From assembly GCF_002270415.1 (NCBI RefSeq), contig NZ_NNRI01000001.1, positions 186,001 through 250,000 of the forward strand: 64,000 nt of DNA, in the 5' to 3' direction. The position numbers were made by a program, and so were the translations under genes. Source of the stretch: Mesorhizobium sophorae (GTDB lineage Bacteria > Pseudomonadota > Alphaproteobacteria > Rhizobiales > Rhizobiaceae). Positions 9,609-31,788 of the stretch are shown piece after piece. The notes beneath the pieces are model-generated. The model was not told the origin of the DNA. It did no database searches and saw nothing but the letters and a program-made list of their open reading frames with translations. How positions within the stretch are numbered: the first letter of the stretch is position 1; the number at the start of each line of letters is the position of its first letter.

Positions 9609-12206
9609 TTATCTTGAATGATCAACGGTTCCGGCACCAAGCACATAATAATTGACCAAATTGTCGATCTGAAGCGCGCGGTGCCGCGTCATATGCCTTG
9701 CTTTAACAAGACGCATTCCGGCAGATCTGATCTCGTCCACAGCGGGGCGGTTGCGGTCGTCCAGAATCCAATCCACCTTTTCCAGAAAATCCTCTCTCGC
9801 AGCAAAAATGCATGTTTCGTGATCTACGAAACCGAGTTCGTTCATTTCCTTTTCGATCAAGCGATCGGTCAAAAGCAATGAACCTGCCGATGCGATTTCA
9901 AAATTCTTGAGATGAATGTAGCGATAAGAATGGCCATCGCAAAAGCAGCAAAGGTATTTTGAGAGTTCCTCGTAGTATCGTACTCTAACAATGGCTGGGC
10001 TGTCGTCGTTGTATTCTCCCGCGTAGCCAGGATGATCCAATACGGCCACCTTGCTGGAGTCGAGACCGGCCGCATATTTCCTCAGAGGTCGATCCGCCGC
10101 GATGCTCCCCGACACGAGAACCTTGGAAATCGGGGTTTCATTGAACACGATACGCTCGAAGCCTTTGCAACCTTCCATCGCCGACGAATATGGAACCCAG
10201 TTCACTGCACGATGGGTGAAGTGGTTCTGAAACTCGTACGCATATGGGCTTATGACGACATCGGATGAAGCGACAAGGGAGCGCAGCAAAGTATCATAGC
10301 TTGGATTGTAACTTACAAGGTCATCTATTTTCAAAAACTTAAGTGCTGAAAAAGCATCGAGAGGTATGGATATGCCACCCTGGTAGGCTATCAAGAGAGC
10401 CGAATATGAGTTCAGGCGCTCTATTGTGCTTTCGGCGGCAAAGTTCGTCGATCTGCAATCTATGATGTCGAAGTCATAGTCTTCATTCAATAGCCGAACC
10501 AAATAGAAGTGCTCGTCTGCAAGATAGGACGATAGCCAGCCGATGTCGCAGATGACGGCCTTGCGGGGAGCGCGGGACAGCGTGTCTGCGGCAGCTCGAA
10601 TGGTGGGATGGACGATGTGGCTTTGAATCCGGCTCTTGTCGAAATCGGCGTGGTCGGTTCGCCATTGGATCGTCTCCCGGCTGCTTTCCGTGCACCAGTT
10701 TTCCGAAGCGATGAACAATTCCCAAGTGCTGCAAACAGGGGCCCTGAGTTCCACGTGGCCATTAGGTATGGCCGACAGAAACAGGCCACCGGATCTCAGC
10801 GCCAGCAAACCACGTTCGAGGGGGATCAATTCGAGCGCGTCCGCATCTGCCGGCCGATTCTGCCGTTTCGCCTGTGAGGCGGTCAAACAGGCGTCATGAA
10901 AGCAAAGGACCGGTTCGGGCAAACCGATGCCGGCATTGAGCAACCGACCCTGCCGGTATCCGCCTGCCAAACGCATCTCCGGTTCAAAAAAGACGTTTGC
11001 CGGGACGCTTTCGACGGGGCCGTGTCGCAATTCGCCTGTAAGTTGGTCGACATACAGCACAGTGCCGAACGCTGTGAACAACCGCGCGGGTTTGAAAGAC
11101 GGACCGCTCGTGTGGCTGCGCGCAAGCCGCAGTCGGTGTTTGATGAAAAAATCAACATTGTTCTTGAGCCGCTGATTGCCGGCATCCAGTTCGACCGCCT
11201 TTTGCCCCCATTCCACAGCTTGATCCATCGAATTGAGTTTCCATGCTGCCGTGGCGCCAAGCTCGTACAGCCGAGCCCCCCAGCAATGCGCTTCGTCCAG
11301 ATAACTGCCGGTGCGGCGCGTCTTCTCGATCCCATTGCTGCAGGCCCAGAGCAGGTTCAGCCAGTCGGCCTTGCCATGGAACTCTTCGGCCATGTCCAGC
11401 CAGATTTCGCGCCGATGGGGGGCCTCCATCCGTGCTTTGTCCAGCCAGGACAATTTCTGCTCCGGTTGCATGCGCGCGATGTAGCGCATTGCCTCGGAGC
11501 GTTCTTCGCCCCATGTGCTTGTCGGCAATGCAAGGTAGTGCTCAAGCAGTTGGACGGCCCGCTCTGGCTGGTTGGCCCACATCAAGTCCCGTCCGAGCCA
11601 GAAGCATATTTGAGCGTCGCCGGGGTCCTCCTTATGTGCCACTTCCATCAGCGGCAGGTAGTTGCTCCTTGTTGGCTTGGCGAGGTCCTGCACCTCGAAC
11701 ATGACGATGTCACTGCTGTTCGTGGTGACTTCCCTGTCTCCGGTGAAGACCAGAGCCTCGTGGACGGGCCGCTTGAAGCGATATCCCCAGCGATGGTGAA
11801 AGTTCTTCGCCGGCCAGCTTCGCAGCGGTGTCGGGTCCTCGACACTCGATCTGTAGATCGTCTGGCAGTAAAGGGCTGTCGTCTCGGGGGTCCAGGCAGC
11901 CTCAAGTTTCGCCCGCCAGCCTGGCTCGAGAAACCGGTCCATGTCCATCGTACAGCATACATCAACGTCAGGCGGGATCAGGGCCATGGCGGCGTTGCGG
12001 GCGTCGTCGAAGCGCCACGGGCGGACTGCTATCCTGTATACTGTCACCCCCGCCTCGTTTAGTCGCTCCACTGTGCCGTCCGTGCTGCCGGTGTCGACCA
12101 CAATGCGATAGTCGGCGCCGACGGCCGAATTGGCCCAGCGCTCCGCGTTTGCGGCTTCGTTCAAGGCGATGGTGTAGACCGCAACTTTCAAATCAAGCCC
12201 CTTCAC
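9609..12206 (-). CDS. Glycosyltransferase with GT2, TPR and second transferase domains
   Basis: An 865-residue multidomain protein. Residues 5-110 are a GT2 nucleotide-sugar domain (YTIALNEAANAERW, DTGSTDGT, D-M-D at about 87-89). Residues 190-350 form TPR-like helices. Residues about 375-505 are an unassigned domain shared with the FkbM protein (LFTAFGTVLYVD, ELRHGPVE, LFLSAIPNGHVELR). Residues 550-860 look like a GT-B type glycosyltransferase (YLHLKNFEIASAGSLLLTD near the end). The ATG overlaps the stop of the 1258-residue protein by 4 bases, so the two are coupled. A role in decorating a surface polysaccharide or glycoprotein is inferred. Confidence 0.82.
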   Translation of the reverse strand: MKGLDLKVAVYTIALNEAANAERWANSAVGADYRIVVDTGSTDGTVERLNEAGVTVYRIAVRPWRFDDARNAAMALIPPDVDVCCTMDMDRFLEPGWRAKLEAAWTPETTALYCQTIYRSSVEDPTPLRSWPAKNFHHRWGYRFKRPVHEALVFTGDREVTTNSSDIVMFEVQDLAKPTRSNYLPLMEVAHKEDPGDAQICFWLGRDLMWANQPERAVQLLEHYLALPTSTWGEERSEAMRYIARMQPEQKLSWLDKARMEAPHRREIWLDMAEEFHGKADWLNLLWACSNGIEKTRRTGSYLDEAHCWGARLYELGATAAWKLNSMDQAVEWGQKAVELDAGNQRLKNNVDFFIKHRLRLARSHTSGPSFKPARLFTAFGTVLYVDQLTGELRHGPVESVPANVFFEPEMRLAGGYRQGRLLNAGIGLPEPVLCFHDACLTASQAKRQNRPADADALELIPLERGLLALRSGGLFLSAIPNGHVELRAPVCSTWELFIASENWCTESSRETIQWRTDHADFDKSRIQSHIVHPTIRAAADTLSRAPRKAVICDIGWLSSYLADEHFYLVRLLNEDYDFDIIDCRSTNFAAESTIERLNSYSALLIAYQGGISIPLDAFSALKFLKIDDLVSYNPSYDTLLRSLVASSDVVISPYAYEFQNHFTHRAVNWVPYSSAMEGCKGFERIVFNETPISKVLVSGSIAADRPLRKYAAGLDSSKVAVLDHPGYAGEYNDDSPAIVRVRYYEELSKYLCCFCDGHSYRYIHLKNFEIASAGSLLLTDRLIEKEMNELGFVDHETCIFAAREDFLEKVDWILDDRNRPAVDEIRSAGMRLVKARHMTRHRALQIDNLVNYYVLGAGTVDHSR

Positions 12207-15200
12207 TCAACGTGCGATGATACACCTCGCCTGGTGGACATGCCCGACGCGCCCTTGCGGATAGCCACCAGCCCACCGAGCAGCCTTGCCCGATTCAGCT
12301 CGTAGTGACTGTCGAAGAACAGGATCTCGGCGAACTGATCGGCAAGCGCGTTCACACCCAGCGGATCGACCGAGCGCGCGCTGCCATGCTGCTGGATCTC
12401 CCGCAGCAGGTTCTTGGTAAGCGTGATCTTGCCGGCGTCCTCGCCCGGCGGCTGCCAATCGAGATCCTCGATGAAGTACCAGCCACCCTCGGCGAGCAGC
12501 GGGAAGAACTCGCGGAGCGTCAACTGCTCGTCGAACGAGGCGTGGCTGCCGTCGTCGATGATCACGTCGAGCGATCCCCGTTCGAGCTTCGCAGCGACGC
12601 CGCGCAGATCGTCCAGCTTGGACTGGTTGCAGACGAACGATTTGAATCTTTCGTCGTTGAGCCGCGAAAAATCCGTCAGGTCGACACCGATCACCTGACA
12701 GAACGGAAAATAGCTCTGCCACAGGCTGACTGAAGGCATCTCGGTCTGGCTGCCTTCCCTGAAAATAGTGTATAGGCCGATTTCCATCAGCCGCCGCATG
12801 GACAGCCGTCGGGCCGACAGCAGGCGATCGTAGATCCTTGCGTAGCAATGGCGGTTGCCTGTGTGCCGGTTCTTGTCGGTGTTGAAGCGGTCGGCGAGAC
12901 TTGTGAATGTGGGGAAACTGTCGAGCGGGCTGATCAGCTGAGAGATCAGCGGCGCCCCTTCGCCGCCCGGTTGAGCGTCGTTTCGCGCCGTCCAAAGATG
13001 GAGGCCGACTACGCGATCATCGTTCAGATAGTCAGCCAGTTCCGCTATCGGCTTCTCGAACCGGTCGATCTCAGTCCAATCGATCGTGTTGAAGAACATC
13101 GGGCTGAACACCCATTCTTGCAGTTCGGATCCCCTATTGGAGGCAATATAGTCAGACAGCAGCTTGGGGCCGATATCTCCAAACTCCTTGCCGTCGGCAT
13201 GATGGAAACGTTCGATCGAAATCTCGTAGAGCGCCCTCAGGTGGCGGCTGTAGGCCTGGGCATACATGACGTTGCCGCAGATGAAGTGGCCCTTGTGCGC
13301 TCCCCGCCATTGCAGATTGAAGAAATGATCGCCGCGGAAGGGGAAGGGCCGCAGCATGACGACATCGCAATCCATCCATAGCCCGCCATGCTCGTACAGC
13401 ACGGCGTAGCGGAAGACGTCGCTGAAATACCTGATCTCGGAGCCGGCGACGATCCGCTCGAACATGGCGCGCGGCATGACGTCGTCGGCATTGCGGATTT
13501 CGATCCCATGCGGGATGAGAAATTCGAGCTTCTCCGGTGCATAGCTCCATACCCGCACCGGATGGCCCGCCGCTCGCATCGACGCTGTTGCGGCAATCAG
13601 GGTAGGATGCTCGGCCTTGTCGGACATCACCTGATAGAAGCAGTTGATCTGGGGAAGTGCGGTATCGTCGCTGCCAAGGAAGGGATTGATCCGCGCGTCG
13701 AACTGGCGCGATCGTTCCTGCCGCTCCCGGGGAGAATCGACGTCGCGCAGAAACGGCGCAAGCTCATAGAAGAACTCCTCCGTTGACTTCACGCGGCCGG
13801 AGGCGATGGCTTCGACCAGCACCCCGCTTCTGTCCCCCGCCGCGCCATCACGGTCAGGCTTCATCCGCGTTTCCGTTGGAGGAGCGGTATGCGCTGAATA
13901 ATCTGGCTGGAGCCGCGAGGCCGGCGACGACAGCGTCAGCCTGGACGCTGTGTCGGCCACACCCGATGGCAGGCTATCCACATCCTCCAGCAAGGCCTGG
14001 ACCTCACCCGCATCGACGGTCGCGATCCAGGACTCGCTGTCGGCCACGCTGTAAGAAATCAGCAAACGCGCGTCATCCGGATGCCAGGCTAGACCTGCAG
14101 CGAATTCAGGGCCTTTTTTGTTGAAGAAGAACGGACGGCTCACTTTTCGCAGAACGCTTGTTTCGTCGAACCAGACGAACCGATGCATGCACCAATGGAG
14201 CTTCTCCGCAAACCTCCATTGCACTTCCTGAATCAATGTCAGCCAACCGCCGGCGAAAGCGATCAGTTGGGTTCCTCCCCCGAACTTATGGGTCGCGATC
14301 GCGGGAGACGTCTCAAGGACGGTCGCAGCATGCTCGTCCACTATCCGGAGGGAGTCACCGAAACAGATGAATTGCAGCTTCTCTCCGCCCGCGGCAGGCT
14401 TGACTTGCGGCATCCAGTTCTTCTCGTGCACCCGCGGTCCTGCCGGATGGAGCACGCGCCAGTCGGTCAGCCGGCTGGCGCCACCCTCGTCGATGCGCGC
14501 GATGACCTGTTCGCACTGACCGTCCGGTTTCAGTTCGCGCACGCACGAGACGCCCCACAGCGCATCGCGCCAGCCGAACGGGCGCATATCCTCAAGAACC
14601 CGGTCGCGCGTGAGTTTCGGCATGTCGGCCGGCGGCAAAATCTCGCTCGCGGACTGGATGGCGAGTTCATCGCTCAATCGGAGCAGGAAATTGCGCGTGT
14701 GAACCGGCACTCCGTCCGGCGTGTCGTATCGAAGGTTGTCTTCGGTCCGGGTGAAATTCACCGTCCGCTGCAACAGCACGATCTGGCCGCCCGACAGGGT
14801 CACCGACGGGTTTGACGGCCGATAGCCGTCGGGCGCCATGAAACCGACCGGACGCGCGCTGAAGGACGGCATCACCGTCTTGGCGGGCTGCACATAGAAG
14901 AACAGGTTCGACCACGCCAATTCCCTGGGGCCATCGGCGATGGTCCGGTTCAGCGCCAGCCAGTTGCACGCCGCGAAGCCGCGGTCCTTGCGCACGGGAT
15001 CGCGCGCGTAGTTTGCCGCGATCGCGTACTCCTCCAGCAGGCCTGTCGTGTAGGCGTAGTCCTCGATAAACAGGATGTCCTGGTCGGGTCGCTTGATCGC
15101 CAGCCCGGCTTCCGAAAACAGCACGCTGGCGTCATTCATCCCCTTCTCGCGGTAGAACCGCGCCAGGTCATAGAGCGGCTCGGCACGTTGCGGCCGCTGA

Positions 15201-15979
15201 TTGAAGGCGGCAAGCGCCTGGCCGATGAAGCCAGCCTCGTCGCCGAGCGTGCGCAGACAGCGCGCCTCTTGCAGCCGGGCGTTCCACGCCTCCTCGTCCC
15301 AGCCGCCCATCGCGGCGCGCTTGGCGTAAGCCACCGCGGCCTCCGCCGTCCGCCCGGCGTCGCGGTAGGATTGCGCCAGGTAGAACCAGTAGCGCTGATT
15401 ATCCGGATCCTTTTCAAGCGCCTCCAGCAAAAGCCTGGCATCGCGCTCGAATTTGTCCACCCGGTTCGAGCCGCTGGCGTGGTCCTTGTACCAGGCGCTG
15501 CGTAGTTCCTGCACGCCGCCGGGCACGTCGAGATATTCGTGTGTTACACCACGGTAGCGTGCGCCCGCATCGCGCCTGACAATGCGCGTGTTCCAATAGG
15601 CGAGGCCGGAATCCGAGCGTTGCAGCAGCCGGTAGCCCGGACCGTCGAGCCCCTCGCGGAAGCCCGTATCCTCGACCATCAGTTCCATGTCGGCGTCGTC
15701 GAACAGCAGATAGTCATAAGCGAGCGGCGAGGCGTAGGCGTGATCGAGCGCGGCGTTGCGCGCCTGCTCGAAATTGTGGAATGGAAATTCGTGCAGCTCG
15801 CCTGGCAGGTTGCGGGCGGCGAAGAACGATTTGACGAAATCCTGTGTCCCGTCGGTCGAGCCGGTATCGCCGATGACCCAGCAGTCGATGTGGCTGGCAA
15901 CTGCGCCGAGACAGCGCTCGAGGTTTGCCATCTCGTTCTTGACGATCATGTTGAGACAGAGGCGCTTGCCGCTTGTCAT
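12203..15979 (-). CDS. Giant five-part glycosyltransferase/methyltransferase
   Basis: A 1258-residue protein with, in order: a GT2 domain (residues 5-220; NMIVKNEMANLERC, DTGSTDGT, F-D-D-A-D); TPR helices (180-330); a beta-rich propeller-like segment (370-680; contains HEKNWMPQV, recalling GH130/GH43 propellers); a GT32-type capsule glycosyltransferase (775-960; FRYAVLYEHGGLWMDCDVV with the D-C-D site near 870); and a SAM-dependent methyltransferase (1030-1250; IIDDGSHASFDEQL, YFIEDLDW). It is the first gene of the minus-strand glycosyltransferase operon and lies divergent from the collagen locus. It could add, extend and methylate a glycan in one polypeptide. The acceptor is unknown; the Thr-rich collagens next door are a candidate. 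Confidence 0.8.
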   Translation of the reverse strand: MTSGKRLCLNMIVKNEMANLERCLGAVASHIDCWVIGDTGSTDGTQDFVKSFFAARNLPGELHEFPFHNFEQARNAALDHAYASPLAYDYLLFDDADMELMVEDTGFREGLDGPGYRLLQRSDSGLAYWNTRIVRRDAGARYRGVTHEYLDVPGGVQELRSAWYKDHASGSNRVDKFERDARLLLEALEKDPDNQRYWFYLAQSYRDAGRTAEAAVAYAKRAAMGGWDEEAWNARLQEARCLRTLGDEAGFIGQALAAFNQRPQRAEPLYDLARFYREKGMNDASVLFSEAGLAIKRPDQDILFIEDYAYTTGLLEEYAIAANYARDPVRKDRGFAACNWLALNRTIADGPRELAWSNLFFYVQPAKTVMPSFSARPVGFMAPDGYRPSNPSVTLSGGQIVLLQRTVNFTRTEDNLRYDTPDGVPVHTRNFLLRLSDELAIQSASEILPPADMPKLTRDRVLEDMRPFGWRDALWGVSCVRELKPDGQCEQVIARIDEGGASRLTDWRVLHPAGPRVHEKNWMPQVKPAAGGEKLQFICFGDSLRIVDEHAATVLETSPAIATHKFGGGTQLIAFAGGWLTLIQEVQWRFAEKLHWCMHRFVWFDETSVLRKVSRPFFFNKKGPEFAAGLAWHPDDARLLISYSVADSESWIATVDAGEVQALLEDVDSLPSGVADTASRLTLSSPASRLQPDYSAHTAPPTETRMKPDRDGAAGDRSGVLVEAIASGRVKSTEEFFYELAPFLRDVDSPRERQERSRQFDARINPFLGSDDTALPQINCFYQVMSDKAEHPTLIAATASMRAAGHPVRVWSYAPEKLEFLIPHGIEIRNADDVMPRAMFERIVAGSEIRYFSDVFRYAVLYEHGGLWMDCDVVMLRPFPFRGDHFFNLQWRGAHKGHFICGNVMYAQAYSRHLRALYEISIERFHHADGKEFGDIGPKLLSDYIASNRGSELQEWVFSPMFFNTIDWTEIDRFEKPIAELADYLNDDRVVGLHLWTARNDAQPGGEGAPLISQLISPLDSFPTFTSLADRFNTDKNRHTGNRHCYARIYDRLLSARRLSMRRLMEIGLYTIFREGSQTEMPSVSLWQSYFPFCQVIGVDLTDFSRLNDERFKSFVCNQSKLDDLRGVAAKLERGSLDVIIDDGSHASFDEQLTLREFFPLLAEGGWYFIEDLDWQPPGEDAGKITLTKNLLREIQQHGSARSVDPLGVNALADQFAEILFFDSHYELNRARLLGGLVAIRKGASGMSTRRGVSSHVE

Positions 15980-16406
15980 ATGCTGACTGTCTGCTCCCCG
16001 GATAACTGCGGGTCGAGGCGGTCACTTTTATGCCGTCGTGCCGTCTGGGGCAGCGATCCGCTCCGATGCGGATTTGTCCGACCTTCGTGCCCCATGTGCA
16101 ATACCCCCCTGCCTCGGCCATTCGCATGACCCGTGTGCAAAGGATAGTTCGTCCCTTCCTTTGCAAACGCGACCCCCACGCTATCCATTGTTAGCTAGCG
16201 CTGTCCGCCGCCGCAAGGGTCTCGCCGTCCCGCTGAACCAGCCGTTGGCGAGCAAACGCTCCGTTCGGGTCGATCGCTCACTTCGCCGTGATGTCGAGGG
16301 CACGACGCGAACCAGGGGGCACCTTTAAGCCTCGGATTTTTCGACGCGTTTGGCCCACGAGCGCCATGTAGATGTCGACCGAAAAGTAGTTGCCCGTGAT
16401 CAACAA

Positions 16407-16421
16407 TTAACAATTTGTTAA
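16407..16421. promoter_or_regulatory. Perfect AT-rich inverted repeat
   Basis: TTAACAA-T-TTGTTAA, a 15-base palindrome with one central base, 20 bases before the conserved 23-bp element. It is a plausible regulator-binding site for the collagen locus. Confidence 0.45.
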
Positions 16422-16440
16422 CAAGGTTATTTACAACTTG

Positions 16441-16463
16441 CTAATTTTAGATTTTACTAATGT
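16441..16463 (+). promoter_or_regulatory. Conserved 23-bp upstream element, copy 1
   Basis: A block starting CTAATTTT and ending TTTTACTAATGT, identical at 22 of 23 positions to 23404-23426. It precedes the first beta-domain gene by about 620 bases. It is AT-rich within GC-rich DNA and is a promoter or regulator-binding candidate. Confidence 0.55.
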
Positions 16464-17081
16464 CTTGTGCATGGGAGGGTAGCCGTGGACCGGGCAGGAG
16501 GCCTGTCGGTCTGCGCAGTCTGTCAGCCTGGAGAGTGTCTGGAGCAAGTCACTTCGTGCGTGAGGGCGCATAGAGTGTGCGGTGGCGTGCAAGTGAAGAC
16601 GTCGTGACGCCTTGAACTCAAGGCCAGCGTTTTCCCAACCCGATGTTCCCTCGCTAGCAGTCGGTTCCCTCGCAAGTCGTCGTCGAGAAATCGAGACACG
16701 CGTAACGGGAGTTGGCTGTGGTAGGTGTGATACCGCGTATGAAACGATGCGGCCGCGACGCGGGCGCCCGCTTCGATCACCCCCTCAATCATCCGCAGCC
16801 GGCCGCCGGCAGGGAACGCCCACGTGCCTGCGGGCCTCTCAATCACCTCAGCGAAGACAAGTGGCGCGCCGTTCGATCGAGCGTGACGAAGAGGCCGTCA
16901 AGCCTTGCCCGCCCGCCTCGTAGACCTGCCCGTCATACGCGGATGCGCGCGGGGCCGATAGCAGCCGCGAACGGCTTCGGCGAGCGCGTGCGCTCGGAGG
17001 CAATTGAAACCAGCGATTGAACCTAAGGGTACGAACAAGAGAAGCAGGTGGCCCAGCCGCCGCCGACCGAGGAGAACAACG

Positions 17082-23070
<5,989 letters not shown>

Positions 23071-23125
23071 GTAAGGAATGTTAAATGGACCACGTCCGGA
23101 GACTGGTCCAGGTTTGAAAAAGGGG

Positions 23126-23153
23126 CGCGCGGACTTCGCTGGAAGTTCGCGCG
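23126..23153 (+). terminator. Terminator hairpin after collagen gene A
   Basis: CGCGCGGACTTC (23126-23137) pairs with GAAGTTCGCGCG (23142-23153) around a GCTG loop, with one G-T pair. It is followed by TTTCCACTTCTT. It lies 55 bases past the stop codon. A related but looser stem follows collagen gene B. Confidence 0.7.
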
Positions 23154-23403
23154 TTTCCACTTCTTGTCGGTGCGGCATCGTCTTGCGGAAAGCCCTCCGC
23201 CGGCCATCTCTGGCTTCCAGCGAGGGCAGCGGATCGGCCTGGCGAGGCGATTATTTTAGTAAGTCGGCGCAAACGGAAATGAAGCCGCCAAGCCTGCGAT
23301 TTTCAAAAAGAATCTGCGCGGCTTCGGCTCTTCGATACTGGCCAAGTTTGGCCATCTTGTTCCTGGCCATTCACCAAATCTCCACTTTATAGTTTACAAA
23401 TCC

Positions 23404-23426
23404 CTAATTTTCGATTTTACTAATGT
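23404..23426 (+). promoter_or_regulatory. Conserved 23-bp upstream element, copy 2
   Basis: Same element as 16441-16463 with one difference (C for A at the tenth position). It lies about 486 bases before the next gene. Repetition before each gene block suggests common control. Confidence 0.55.
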
Positions 23427-23911
23427 GTGACACGGGGTGTGTCCGTAGGTCGCGCGGTAGGGTTGCCGACGTCCTGCGAAGTTTTGGGGAAGGATCTGGG
23501 GGTCGTTAAGCCACATCGCGGGCGATGATGGAGGCGCGTTCTTTGAGCGCGCCTTGAAAGCCGCGTCAACGTTGCCCGCCCACGGAGGCGGACAGGTTTC
23601 CCGTTCCAGAGTTCCCTCGCGTTTGGACGCCGATCCGTCGGCGTGACCAGTGGCGGGAGTGTGTCGTGGGTGGGGTGAGATTGCGTGCGAGTTGGGTCCG
23701 GCGCGGAGCGATTTCCGGCGTCGATAGGTCCGCAATCCGACAGCGGCGACGGACCGCCGCAGCCGGCGGCTGGCAGCTTGGCCGCCGCTGTTCCGCCCTC
23801 CATGAAAATCTCAGCACCGCGCGGCCTGCCCGCGCGCCCGACCCCGTCGTGCCGGGCGTCGCCGGCGGATGCTCTCAGCTTGAACCCAGTTGGAACCAAC
23901 GGGATCTCGCC

Positions 23912-24688
23912 ATGGCCAGCGCCACCGAACTCGTTTTCGTCGATCCCTCGGTATCCGATCTAGGCAAGATCCTCGGCAATTTGAGGCCAAGGGTCGAGGC
24001 GATCGTGCTTGATGCCAAATCCCCGGCCGCGCGCCAGATGGCACGGGCGCTCGAAGCTCGTGACCGCCTCGACGCCGTGCACGTGATCGCGCACGGCGCG
24101 CCCGGGCGGGTGTGCTTCGCGGCCGGCGATTGGTCGGCGCGCACGCTGCAGCACGATGAGGCCGATCTCGCCACGATCGGCCAGGCATTGGGTGGCTCCG
24201 GCGAGCTGCTTCTGTGGAGCTGTGACGCGGGCGCCGGCGCTGCCGGAACCGATTTTGTCGATGCGCTGGCGCGCGCGGCGGGGGCGCCGGTTGCGGCCGC
24301 CACCGACCTGGTTGGGTCGCCGACGCTCGGCGGACGATGGAAACTGACAAGGAACACCGCGGCGCGGGCGCCGCTGACGGAGGAGGGTATCATGGGCTAC
24401 GCAGCAGTGCTTGCCGCGATCGAGATCACGATCTCCGGCTTGATCCCAACCGGCATGACGGGCGGCTCGACGACCTACTTCGTGGTCGACAGGGACCACG
24501 GCACGATCGTTGGCAACCTCAATCTGCCGAACATAGCCAACAACGCCTTCCGGATCGCCGTCAGGGTGCCGGGCGGAGCGACGAGCCTCGACGTCGGCGT
24601 CTTCGACGAAAGCGGCAAGTTCACCTCGGCTGGCTTCACCGTGGATGTGCCCGCGCGTCCATCCGGCGCCGTCGGGCCGAAGGGGTGA
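23912..24688 (+). CDS. Rod-less DUF4347 plus beta-domain protein
   Basis: A 258-residue paralogue of the N-terminal part of the collagen proteins. I chose the ATG at 23912 because M-A-S-A-T-E-L-V-F-V-D-P aligns with the start of protein A. The upstream frame from 23666 is unsupported. DUF4347 covers residues 1-168, with His61 and Cys104 at the same positions as in both collagen proteins. The beta-type domain covers about 168-258 (ITISGLIPTG, TYFVVDRDHGTIVGNLNLP). It stops at P-S-G-A-V-G-P-K-G, where a collagen rod would begin. It has neither rod nor secretion tail, so it may stay in the cell, or be a truncated relic or a regulator of fibre assembly. Confidence 0.8.
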   Translation: MASATELVFVDPSVSDLGKILGNLRPRVEAIVLDAKSPAARQMARALEARDRLDAVHVIAHGAPGRVCFAAGDWSARTLQHDEADLATIGQALGGSGELLLWSCDAGAGAAGTDFVDALARAAGAPVAAATDLVGSPTLGGRWKLTRNTAARAPLTEEGIMGYAAVLAAIEITISGLIPTGMTGGSTTYFVVDRDHGTIVGNLNLPNIANNAFRIAVRVPGGATSLDVGVFDESGKFTSAGFTVDVPARPSGAVGPKG

Positions 24689-31573
<6,885 letters not shown>

Positions 31574-31612
31574 GCAAGAACCTTGAAGAGAGACGACCGA
31601 CAGAAAAGCGTG

Positions 31613-31645
31613 CGCGCGGATCTCGCGGGAGAGCGGATTCGCGCG
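31613..31645 (+). terminator. Weak hairpin after collagen gene B
   Basis: CGCGCGGATC (31613-31622) can pair with GATTCGCGCG (31636-31645) around a 13-base loop. It resembles the terminator after collagen gene A but has no clear T-tract. It may partially terminate, so that the exporter genes are expressed less than the fibre gene. Confidence 0.45.
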
Positions 31646-31788
31646 TTCATCATCTCAAGACAAGGAGTGGCATGAGAGTCGCGCGGCCGATCAGTTCGGA
31701 GTACAGTGGGGCATTGCGGGAAACCGGGGCTGAAACGCCTCGGCCCGGGCATTGTTGAACCTCGCCCTGCGTACCGGATGAGAAGTCC

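Larger units (their letters stand above)
15980..17081. promoter_or_regulatory. Long divergent regulatory region between glycosyltransferase and collagen loci
   Basis: About 1.1 kb without a supported gene. It contains an AT-rich island at 16400-16465 with a perfect inverted repeat and a 23-bp element repeated before the second gene block. About 600 bases of GC-rich leader follow. The leader shows patchy similarity to 23427-23900, so the two upstream regions look paralogous. The small ORFs here have no RBS or family match. Confidence 0.5.
23071..23911. promoter_or_regulatory. Intergenic region before the second collagen gene block
   Basis: 840 bases with no supported gene. It holds a terminator hairpin at 23126-23153, the second copy of the conserved 23-bp element at 23404-23426, and about 480 bases of GC-rich leader resembling the leader at 16464-17081. 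A frame running through it into the DUF4347 gene has no ribosome-binding site. Confidence 0.5.

Noticed and set aside
23666-23911. N-terminal extension of the 258-residue DUF4347 protein
   Set aside because: The extension is Arg-rich leader translation; the paralogues begin at the residue matching the ATG at 23912.
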